From contig DAOUAB010000173.1 of NCBI GenBank assembly GCA_034434015.1, positions 1 through 17,407 of the forward strand: a DNA stretch of 17,407 nt, in the 5' to 3' direction. Below are positions 7,041-13,115 of this stretch, one piece after another. The position numbers were made by a program, and so were the translations under genes. Within the stretch, counting starts at the first letter, position 1, and each line of letters opens with the position of its first letter. Below the pieces are notes generated by a model, which saw only the letters and a program-made list of their open reading frames with translations, made no database searches and was not told the DNA's origin. This stretch comes from SpSt-583 sp034434015 (GTDB lineage Bacteria > Chloroflexota > Anaerolineae > Anaerolineales > UBA6663).

Positions 7041-7119
7041 GGGGCGGGTCGTAGGGGCGGGTCTGAGACCCCCCCCTACGCCCCGCCTCTACGACCCGCC
7101 CCTACGACCCGACGTCATC
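7041..7119. repeat. 18-bp perfect inverted repeat in the menH-menB gap
   Basis: GGGTCGTAGGGGCGGGTC (7046-7063) is the exact reverse complement of 7093-7110, and flanking bases extend the symmetry (GATGAC at 7032-7037 against GTCATC at 7114-7119). Between them a further arm (7066-7080) can pair with 7050-7064 with one mismatch, so two exclusive hairpins are possible. The element fills most of the 111-base gap and ends 14 bases before the menB Shine-Dalgarno sequence. It has no T-tract, so it is not a standard terminator. Confidence 0.8.
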
Positions 7120-7132
7120 ATATCCACCCAAT

Positions 7133-7137
7133 AGGAG
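7133..7137 (+). promoter_or_regulatory. Ribosome binding site of menB
   Basis: AGGAG ten bases before the ATG at 7148. It is one of the clearest ribosome binding sites in the men operon and lies just outside the preceding palindrome, so menB can be translated independently of menH. Confidence 0.65.
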
Positions 7138-7147
7138 CCGTTTCTCT

Positions 7148-7972
7148 ATGTCCATCACCTGGCGAAAACTCCACGATTACACCGACATCCTCTACGAGCG
7201 CGCCGAGGGCGAGGCCATCGCCAAGATCACCATCAACCGCCCGGAGGTGCGCAACGCCTTCCGGCCGCAGACCGTGCATGAGTTGATCGACGCCTTCACG
7301 CGCGCCCGCGACGACCAGTCCATCGGCGTGATCCTGTTCACGGGCGCCGGCGGCCAGGCCTTCTGCTCGGGCGGCGACCAGAGCGTGCGCGGCCAGGGCG
7401 GCTACGTGGGCAGCGACGGCGTGCCGCGCCTGAACGTGCTCGAACTACAGCGCCTGATCCGCACCACGCCCAAAGTCGTCATCGCCATGGTGGCCGGCTA
7501 CGCCATCGGCGGCGGCCACGTGCTGCACGTCGTCTGCGACCTGACCGTCGCCGCCGAGAATGCCATCTTCGGGCAGACCGGGCCCAAGGTCGGCAGCTTC
7601 GACGGCGGCTACGGCGCCGGCTACCTGGCGCGCATCGTCGGCCACAAGAAGGCGCGCGAGATCTGGTACCTGTGCCGGCAATATAACGCCCAACAGGCGC
7701 TGGACATGGGCCTGGTCAACACCGTGGTCCCGCTGGAACAATTGGAGGCCGAGGCCGTGCAGTGGGCCCGCGAGGTCCTGGAGAAGAGCCCGCTGGCCAT
7801 CCGCATGCTCAAAGGCGCGTTCAACGCCGACACCGACGGGCTGGCCGGCCTCCAGCAGTTCGCGGGCGACGCCACGCTGCTCTATTACCTCTCCGAGGAA
7901 GCGCAGGAGGGCAAGAACGCCTTCCTGGAGAAGCGCAAGCCGGACTTCAGCAAGTTCCCGCGCTTCCCCTGA
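7148..7972 (+). CDS. menB: 1,4-dihydroxy-2-naphthoyl-CoA synthase
   Basis: 274 residues, crotonase family. It closes the second ring of OSB-CoA to give DHNA-CoA (Dieckmann-type condensation). Seen: CSGGDQ (73-78), the oxyanion-hole segment AGYAIGGGH (116-124), QTGPKVGSFDGGYG (143-156) and the C-terminal KRKPDFSKFPRFP tail that reaches the neighbouring subunit in known hexamers. Q143 and G145 match the bicarbonate-binding pair (Q154, G156) and D152 matches D163 of the Escherichia coli enzyme, which marks a type I, bicarbonate-dependent MenB. Similarity to known MenB is very high, including REIWYLCRQY and DMGLVNTVVPL. It is separated from menH by 111 bases of palindromic DNA and followed by menE after 15 bases. 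Confidence 0.97.
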   Translation: MSITWRKLHDYTDILYERAEGEAIAKITINRPEVRNAFRPQTVHELIDAFTRARDDQSIGVILFTGAGGQAFCSGGDQSVRGQGGYVGSDGVPRLNVLELQRLIRTTPKVVIAMVAGYAIGGGHVLHVVCDLTVAAENAIFGQTGPKVGSFDGGYGAGYLARIVGHKKAREIWYLCRQYNAQQALDMGLVNTVVPLEQLEAEAVQWAREVLEKSPLAIRMLKGAFNADTDGLAGLQQFAGDATLLYYLSEEAQEGKNAFLEKRKPDFSKFPRFP

Positions 7973-7987
7973 TCAGAGCGCGCCTCC

Positions 7988-9439
7988 ATGACCACCCTGC
8001 CGGACTGGCTCCAGCATCGCGCCCGGATCACGCCGGCCCGGCTGGCGCTGATGGCGGACAACACCCGCTGGACCTTTCGGGAACTGGACGAGCGTGTGAC
8101 ACACGCCGCGGCCCGGCTGCATTCTCGCGGCGCGCGGCCCGGCGACCGGGTGGCGCTGCTGGCGCGCAACAGCGCCGACTACGCCGTCCTGGTTCACGCG
8201 GTCAGCCGCCTCGGCGCGGTGCTCGTGCCGCTCAACACGCGCCTGACCCCGGCCGAGCTCATCTGGCAGGTTCAGGACGCCGGCGCCGGCCTGCTGCTCG
8301 TCGATGACGCCCATGCGCCGGCCGCGGCCGAGGTGCAGGCTGGCGCGCCTGGCCTGACGGTTGCGCAGGTCGGCGCCTTCAGCGCGCTCCCCGCTCAACG
8401 TGATTTCCCCGCGACGCAGTTTCAATTGGATGCCGTCCACAGCCTGATCTACACCTCCGGCACCACCGGCCGGCCCAAAGGCGCGCAGTTGACCTTCGGC
8501 AACCACTGGTGGAGCGCGGTCGGCTCGGTCCTGAACCTCGGCCTGCGCGCCGACGACATCTGGCTGGCCTGCCTGCCGCTCTTCCACGTCGGCGGGCTGT
8601 CCATCCTGCTGCGCGGCGTCATCTACGGCATGACCGTCGTCATCCACCCCGGCTTCGACCCGGCGGCCGTGAACCGCGCCATCGACGAGGACGGCGTGAC
8701 CCTCGTCTCGGTCGTGAGTACGATGCTGCAACGGATGCTGACGGCGCGCGGCGACGCGCCTTACCCGCCCACGTTGCGCTGCGTGCTGCTGGGCGGCGGC
8801 CCGGCTCCGCGCCCGTTGCTGGAAGCCTGCGCGGCGCGCGGCCTCCCGGTCGCGCAGACTTACGGCCTGACCGAGGCCGCCTCCCAGGTGGCTACGCTGG
8901 CCCCCGAGGACGCGCTGCGCAAGCTCGGCTCAGCCGGCAGGCCGCTCATGACCGCCGAGCTGCGTATTGACGGCGCGGACGCGTCCGGCGCCGGCGAGAT
9001 CGTCATCCGCGGGCCGACGGTGACGCCCGGCTATCACGGCCAGCCGGAGGCCACGGCCCGGGCCTGGCGCGGCGGCTGGTTCCACACCGGCGACCTGGGC
9101 CGGCTGGACGAGGACGGCTACCTGTACGTGCTCGACCGGCGCGACGACCTGATCATCTCCGGCGGCGAGAACGTTTACCCGGCTGAGGTGGAGGCCGTCT
9201 TGCTGGCGCACCCGGCGGTGGCCGAGGCCGGGGTGACCGGCGCGCCGGATGAGCGCTGGGGCCAGGCGCCGGTCGCGTTCGTGGTGCTGCGCCCGGGGAC
9301 CCGGGCGAGCGCGGCCGAGTTGCAGGCTTTCTGTCAGGCCCGCCTGGCGCGCTACAAGGTGCCGGCGCGGGTAGAATTCGTGCCGGCCCTGCCGCGCAAC
9401 GCCGCCGGCAAGCTGCTGCGCCGGCAGTTGGGCGTCTGA
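7988..9439 (+). CDS. menE: o-Succinylbenzoate--CoA ligase
   Basis: 483 residues, ANL-superfamily adenylating enzyme. It activates o-succinylbenzoate with ATP and joins it to CoA, giving the substrate of MenB. Motifs in order: YTSGTTGRPKG (155-165, phosphate loop), LLGGGPAP (267-274), YGLTEAASQ (292-300), TGDLG (367-371), DRRDDLIISGGENVYP (383-398, hinge) and the adenylation lysine K475 in AGKLLRR near the C-terminus. Length is normal for MenE. No convincing Shine-Dalgarno sequence precedes the ATG, so translation is probably coupled to menB, whose stop is 15 bases upstream. Motifs alone would allow another acyl-CoA ligase; the operon makes MenE by far the best reading. menC, which makes its substrate, is not in this window. 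Confidence 0.93.
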   Translation: MTTLPDWLQHRARITPARLALMADNTRWTFRELDERVTHAAARLHSRGARPGDRVALLARNSADYAVLVHAVSRLGAVLVPLNTRLTPAELIWQVQDAGAGLLLVDDAHAPAAAEVQAGAPGLTVAQVGAFSALPAQRDFPATQFQLDAVHSLIYTSGTTGRPKGAQLTFGNHWWSAVGSVLNLGLRADDIWLACLPLFHVGGLSILLRGVIYGMTVVIHPGFDPAAVNRAIDEDGVTLVSVVSTMLQRMLTARGDAPYPPTLRCVLLGGGPAPRPLLEACAARGLPVAQTYGLTEAASQVATLAPEDALRKLGSAGRPLMTAELRIDGADASGAGEIVIRGPTVTPGYHGQPEATARAWRGGWFHTGDLGRLDEDGYLYVLDRRDDLIISGGENVYPAEVEAVLLAHPAVAEAGVTGAPDERWGQAPVAFVVLRPGTRASAAELQAFCQARLARYKVPARVEFVPALPRNAAGKLLRRQLGV

Positions 9440-9474
9440 CGCAGCGGCCCGCTTTTCATTCACACGGAGGCCCG

Positions 9475-10032
9475 ATGTCTGCTGAACGGCACCTGACCCA
9501 GGCAGAACTGGAGGCGGGCCTGGCGCACATCCGGCAGGCGCCCAAGACCGAGGGCGTGCTGGAAATGATCGTCCGCCGGCCGGGCGTTGACGAGCGCGAG
9601 GCGCTGGAGGCCGCCGAACTGGACCCCGCCGCCGGCCTGGTGGGCGATGACTGGCGGGAGCGCGGCAGCAGCCGGACGGCCGACGGGTCCGCGCACCCCG
9701 ACCGGCAGTTGACGCTCATGAACGCCCGCGTGATCGCGCTCCTGGCGCAGGCGAAGGCGCGCTGGCCGCTGGCCGGCGACCAGCTGTACCTCGACCTGGA
9801 CCTGAGCGCGCACAACCTGCCGCCGGGCGCGCGCCTGGCGCTGGGCTCGGCCGTGATCGAGGTGACGGCTGAGCCGCACACCGGCTGCAAGAAATTCGAG
9901 GCGCGCTTCGGGCGGGAGGCGCTGCGCTTCGTCAGCTCGCCGGTGGGCAAAGAACTGCGCCTGCGCGGCCTGTACGCGAAAGTCGTGCAGTCGGGCGTGA
10001 TCCGGCAGGGTGACGTGGCCCGGAAACTCTGA
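9475..10032 (+). CDS. MOSC-domain protein
   Basis: 185 residues from the ATG at 9475, four bases after a strong GGAGG (9466-9470). The C-terminal half has the MOSC pattern: ROLTLMNARVIALL-like strand/helix (78-90), DLDLSAHNLPPGARLALGS (107-125), VIEVTAEPHTGCKKFEARFG (128-146, with the conserved C138) and LRGLYAKVVQSGVIRQGD (163-180). MOSC domains bind molybdenum cofactor or carry sulfur in molybdoenzyme systems, but many stand-alone ones have no tested role. It follows menE by 35 bases in the same direction and may be co-transcribed. No menaquinone function is known for the family, so the link is probably positional. Confidence 0.85.
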   Translation: MSAERHLTQAELEAGLAHIRQAPKTEGVLEMIVRRPGVDEREALEAAELDPAAGLVGDDWRERGSSRTADGSAHPDRQLTLMNARVIALLAQAKARWPLAGDQLYLDLDLSAHNLPPGARLALGSAVIEVTAEPHTGCKKFEARFGREALRFVSSPVGKELRLRGLYAKVVQSGVIRQGDVARKL

Positions 10033-10066
10033 ACGGCGCCAGAATATCGACGCCATCACCCGGCGC

Positions 10067-10921
10067 CTACCCGCTCTTCAACAGCTTCCGCGCATCCTCA
10101 TACCCCAGCTGGATCAGATGGTCTGTGTTCTGCGGGTCGTATTTCAGGATCCACGCCGCCGGGATGTTCTCGCTGGGCGCGATGACGCGCACGTTGACGA
10201 TGTGATGGCCGCTGGCGTCGCGGCCCTCGCGCACGCGCCGGTTGACCTTCTCCACCAGTTTCAGGTCAACCTCGAATGAGGCCAGCAGGGCCATATCGAA
10301 GGCGTGGGCGGCGGCGTCGAGCAGGTTCGGCGGCGGCGGCAGCTCGCGCGCGCCGGCCGGCGAGAGCAGGACCACGTAGATCTCCTCCGCGCCCTCGTCG
10401 ATGGCCGGCCGCAGCGGGGTGTTGGCCACCACGGCGCCGTCCCAGAGCAAATCCCCGTCCAAATCCGTCCACGGATACACCACCGGGATGCTGCACGAGG
10501 CCAAGATGTGCTTGACCGTGATCTCGGGGTTGCGGAAGACGCGCAGCTGGCCGCGGCGAATGTCGGTGCTGGTCACCAGGAAGACCTTGTCGCTGGTGCG
10601 GACCCGGTGGAAGTTGATCTGGCGTTCCAGGGTCGCCTCCCACGGGCTGTTGTCCAGCAGGCTGGGGCGCTCGAAGTACTCCAGCGGGTTGAGGCGGAAA
10701 CGCTGGACCATGTCGGTCTTCATCGCCCGCCACTCGCGCTCCAGGTCGGCGGCGCTCAACCCGGCGGCCAGCATCGCGCCGTTCACGGCCCCGATGGATG
10801 TGCCGACGATGATGTCCGGGGCCAGGCCGCGCTCCTCCAGATACTTGTAGACGCCGACGTGATACGCGCCGCGCCCGCCGCCGCCGGACAGGACCAGGGC
10901 GCGCTTGTTTAGATTGGGCAT
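10067..10921 (-). CDS. Patatin-like phospholipase / lipid acyl hydrolase
   Basis: 284 residues, patatin family. It likely cleaves acyl esters of lipids with a Ser-Asp dyad. The glycine-rich oxyanion segment SGGGGRGAYHVG (12-23), the nucleophile GTSIGAVNG (40-48, S42) and DGAVVANTPL (161-170, D161) are all present, so the enzyme looks active. No signal peptide is visible; it is probably cytoplasmic or bound at the inner face of the membrane. A GGGAGGT site on the minus strand (10926-10932 in plus coordinates) lies four bases before the ATG. It faces the MOSC gene with only 34 bases between their stops, and diverges from the DoxX-like gene. Length is close to bacterial RssA/YchK-type patatins (about 300). 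Confidence 0.93.
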   Translation of the reverse strand: MPNLNKRALVLSGGGGRGAYHVGVYKYLEERGLAPDIIVGTSIGAVNGAMLAAGLSAADLEREWRAMKTDMVQRFRLNPLEYFERPSLLDNSPWEATLERQINFHRVRTSDKVFLVTSTDIRRGQLRVFRNPEITVKHILASCSIPVVYPWTDLDGDLLWDGAVVANTPLRPAIDEGAEEIYVVLLSPAGARELPPPPNLLDAAAHAFDMALLASFEVDLKLVEKVNRRVREGRDASGHHIVNVRVIAPSENIPAAWILKYDPQNTDHLIQLGYEDARKLLKSG

Positions 10922-10939
10922 GCCGACCTCCCGCTCGTT

Positions 10940-10966
10940 TTGATAAGCAAGACGCGTGCGAATAAT
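10940..10966 (+). promoter_or_regulatory. Candidate promoter for the DoxX-like gene
   Basis: TTGATA (10940-10945, 5 of 6 to the -35 consensus) and AATAAT (10961-10966, 5 of 6 to the -10 consensus) are separated by 15 bases in the divergent gap between the patatin and DoxX-like genes. Spacing is short by two. The same AT-rich word read on the minus strand (TATTAT) could be the -10 of the patatin gene, but no fitting -35 is seen there. A leader of about 110 bases to the ATG at 11087 is predicted. Confidence 0.35.
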
Positions 10967-11086
10967 AGTCCGGAACGATACTCCGGGCCAGTCATGGCGC
11001 GGTAAACTTAATCATCAGGACACAGCGTCTCGAAGCGCACGCCGGGCGTTGCAGGCCTGGCGCTTTCGCGGCGAAAGGAGCCTCCC

Positions 11087-11587
11087 ATGCAGACGGTCTA
11101 CCAATGGATTGCCCGGACCGATGTCCGCCTCACCCGCTGGATGGCGCGCTACGGGGTGGCGGCGCTGCGCGTCAGCCTGGGGGTGGTGTTCTTCTGGTTC
11201 GGGGCGCTCAAGTTCTTCCCCGGCCTCAGCCCGGCGCAGGACCTGGCGACGCGCACCATCGAAATGCTGACCTTTGGCCTGATCCCGCCCGGCCTCAGCC
11301 TGTTGATCCTGGCGGCCTGGGAGTGCGCCATCGGCCTGGGCCTGATCACCGGGCTGTTCATGCGCGCCACCCTGCTGTTGCTCCTCCTGCAGATGCTGGG
11401 CACGATCACGCCGCTGTTCTTTTTCCCGGCGGAGACGTTCACGCGCATCCCGTACGCGCCGACGCTGGAGGGCCAGTACATCATCAAGAACATCGTGCTG
11501 GTGACGGCGGGCCTCGTGCTGGGGGCCACCGTGCGCGGCGGCGACCTGGTGGCCGATCCCGAGGTCGCGCGATTGGCGGGGAAGTAA
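11087..11587 (+). CDS. DoxX-like integral membrane protein
   Basis: 166 residues from the ATG at 11087, six bases after AAGGAG (11075-11080). Hydrophobic segments at about 23-45, 72-93, 95-116 and 132-153 give four predicted membrane helices. RVSLGVVFFWFGALKFFPG at the start of the first helix and the short four-helix layout fit the DoxX / DUF417-like families. Members have been linked to quinone-dependent oxidation or redox defence, but this one has no assigned reaction. The C-terminus (about 155-166) is hydrophilic. It stands alone on its strand: upstream is the divergent patatin gene and downstream a minus-strand terminator. Weak evidence only for function. Confidence 0.75.
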   Translation: MQTVYQWIARTDVRLTRWMARYGVAALRVSLGVVFFWFGALKFFPGLSPAQDLATRTIEMLTFGLIPPGLSLLILAAWECAIGLGLITGLFMRATLLLLLLQMLGTITPLFFFPAETFTRIPYAPTLEGQYIIKNIVLVTAGLVLGATVRGGDLVADPEVARLAGK

Positions 11588-11610
11588 AAAAAGGCCCGCG
11601 ACGCGGGCCT
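11586..11610 (-). terminator. Strong intrinsic terminator of the coaE transcript
   Basis: Read on the minus strand, AGGCCCGC and GCGGGCCT form an 8-bp G/C stem around a 3-base loop (11592-11610), followed by seven T residues (11586-11592 as A on the plus strand). It lies five bases after the stop of the 79-residue membrane protein gene and overlaps the end of the convergent DoxX-like gene. On the plus strand no T-run follows at once, so I assign it to the minus-strand operon. Confidence 0.8.
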
Positions 11611-11615
11611 CGGTC

Positions 11616-11855
11616 TCACTTCTTTTCGGCGGGCGGCGGACCGGCTTCCGTCTGGTCGTCGTCCTCCTCCCAGCCAATGATCCACACGCACAGGCCGGCG
11701 ACCAGGGTCGTGGCGATCACCAGCGCCGTCCATTGCCCGGCCACGAGGCCGACGTCGCGGGCCTCGTAGACGACGATGGCGTTCATGCCCAGCCCCAGCA
11801 CGATCCAGGCGGCCAGGCGCGGGTGGGCTTTGGCCCAGTCGATGAGTGGGGTCAT
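11616..11855 (-). CDS. Small two-helix membrane protein
   Basis: 79 residues. Two hydrophobic segments (about 14-30 and 43-61) suggest a hairpin membrane protein with an acidic tail (EEDDDQTEAGPPPAEKK). I know no family for it. The ATG lies one base after the stop of the upstream coaE gene (TGAcATG), so translation is probably coupled. It ends just before a strong terminator and is thus the last gene of the transcript. The tight coupling argues that it is a real gene. Function unknown; the spacing alone does not prove a role in CoA metabolism. Confidence 0.7.
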   Translation of the reverse strand: MTPLIDWAKAHPRLAAWIVLGLGMNAIVVYEARDVGLVAGQWTALVIATTLVAGLCVWIIGWEEDDDQTEAGPPPAEKK

Positions 11856-11856
11856 G

Positions 11857-13008
11857 TCACACCGGCCTCAAAACGCGGTCCTCGCGCAGCTTTTTCCACA
11901 GCATGCCGGTCCCGGCCGGCATCGACTCTTTGGCCGCCTCGCGCCAGGCGTCCACGCCGAGTTTCTCAGGCGCCAGCGGCGCGTAGCCGCTCCCGTTGAG
12001 CGCCTGGGCGGCCGTCGGCGCGACGTTGAGCGGGAAGAACAGCAGCGCCGCCTCGCACTGCAGCTGGCGCGAGGCCTCCTCCACCGCCTCGAACAGCGGC
12101 GCCGCCACCGCCTCCAGCGGCACGCCTGGCAGCAGATAGACCTCGTCCACGCGTGAGACCAGGTTCTCCACCTTAAAGCCGGCGATGGCCCCCAGGCGCC
12201 CGCCGTATTCGGCCAGCATGTAAGCCTTGTCGCCGAAGGCCGCGATCACGTCGCCGCGCGTCAGCGCCCGCTGGCCGCCCGTGGCCTGCTTGATGAAATC
12301 GGCGATGACGGCCGCGTCGCCGGGCTTGCCGCGCCGGACGCGCACCTCGCGCGCGCCGTCCGCCCCGGCCGGCCGGGCCGGCTCGACCTCGGCCGGGGCC
12401 TGGCCGGCCGTGATCTGCGTGAACGCCGCCTGCACCTGCGTCCAGGTGTCCTCGAATGTGCCGCTGTTGTCGATGAGGAGGGTGGCGGCCTTGCGCTTCT
12501 CGGCCTGCGGCGGCTGGGCCGCGATGCGCTGGCGCGCCTCGGCCGGGCTCAGCTTGCGCTTCTCCACCAGACGCGCTTCCTGCACCGCCTCGGGCGCATG
12601 CACCACCCACAGCGCGTCGCAATCCTGCGCCGTGCCGGACTCGATCAGCTTGATGGCCTCGATGACGGCCACGCTCGCCTTCGAGCGCCTGATCAGCAGG
12701 TCGGTGGCCTGCTTGACCAGCGGGTGGATCAGGCCCTCCAGCCGGGCCAGCGCTTCCGGATCGGCGAACACGATCCGGCCCAGCCGCGCGCGGTCCACCT
12801 CGCCCGTCGGCGTCAGGATCCACTCGCCGAAGGTTTTGACGACGGCCGCGTAGGCCGGGCCGCCTTTGGCGATAGCCTGGTGCGCCAGGGCGTCGGCGTC
12901 GATGCTGAACGCGCCCAGATGCTCCAGCATCTTGCGCACCACGCTCTTGCCCACGCCGATGTTGCCGGTCAGGCCGATGACGTATTTTCCGGGCCAGCGA
13001 TTGCTCAT
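11857..13008 (-). CDS. coaE: Dephospho-CoA kinase with C-terminal GNAT-like domain
   Basis: 383 residues, nearly twice the usual CoaE length (about 200). Residues 8-200 are CoaE: P-loop GLTGNIGVGKS (12-22, K21), SIDADALAH (35-43, with the DxD aspartates of the family), GLIHPLV (92-98), VEKRKLSP with the lid region, and a closing helix. It phosphorylates dephospho-CoA at the ribose 3' hydroxyl, the last step of CoA synthesis. A Pro/Ala linker (201-220) leads to a second domain (221-345) beginning VRVRRGKPGDAAVIADFIKQ, which resembles the start of GNAT acyltransferases; the classic acetyl-CoA phosphate loop (Q/R-x-x-G-x-G/A) is not evident. The added part may be regulatory or inactive. The start has a weak AAGAG site and a good promoter upstream. 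Confidence 0.88.
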   Translation of the reverse strand: MSNRWPGKYVIGLTGNIGVGKSVVRKMLEHLGAFSIDADALAHQAIAKGGPAYAAVVKTFGEWILTPTGEVDRARLGRIVFADPEALARLEGLIHPLVKQATDLLIRRSKASVAVIEAIKLIESGTAQDCDALWVVHAPEAVQEARLVEKRKLSPAEARQRIAAQPPQAEKRKAATLLIDNSGTFEDTWTQVQAAFTQITAGQAPAEVEPARPAGADGAREVRVRRGKPGDAAVIADFIKQATGGQRALTRGDVIAAFGDKAYMLAEYGGRLGAIAGFKVENLVSRVDEVYLLPGVPLEAVAAPLFEAVEEASRQLQCEAALLFFPLNVAPTAAQALNGSGYAPLAPEKLGVDAWREAAKESMPAGTGMLWKKLREDRVLRPV

Positions 13009-13038
13009 CGGTTTCGCTCTTCAGGGATGCTGGACGCG

Positions 13039-13067
13039 ATTGTAGCCGCCGGGGAGGGAAGTGGCAA
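13039..13067 (-). promoter_or_regulatory. Promoter of coaE
   Basis: On the minus strand TTGCCA (13062-13067, 5 of 6 to TTGACA) and TACAAT (13039-13044, 5 of 6 to TATAAT) are separated by exactly 17 bases. It sits in the 107-base gap between the upstream minus-strand gene and coaE, and predicts a leader of roughly 24 bases. It is the best sigma-70-type match in the window. Confidence 0.65.
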
Positions 13068-13115
13068 GGTCGGCGGCAGGCGCGCCTTCTCCAAGGTCAC
13101 CGCCGCCGGCCGCCT

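Noticed and set aside
10033..10066. A bidirectional terminator in the gap between the MOSC and patatin genes
   Set aside because: The two GGCGCC words there do not form a stem followed by T residues; the 34 bases hold nothing I can assign.
11149..11733. Minus-strand 194-codon frame over the DoxX-like gene
   Set aside because: It runs through the strong terminator and is antisense to a protein with four clear membrane helices and a good ribosome binding site.
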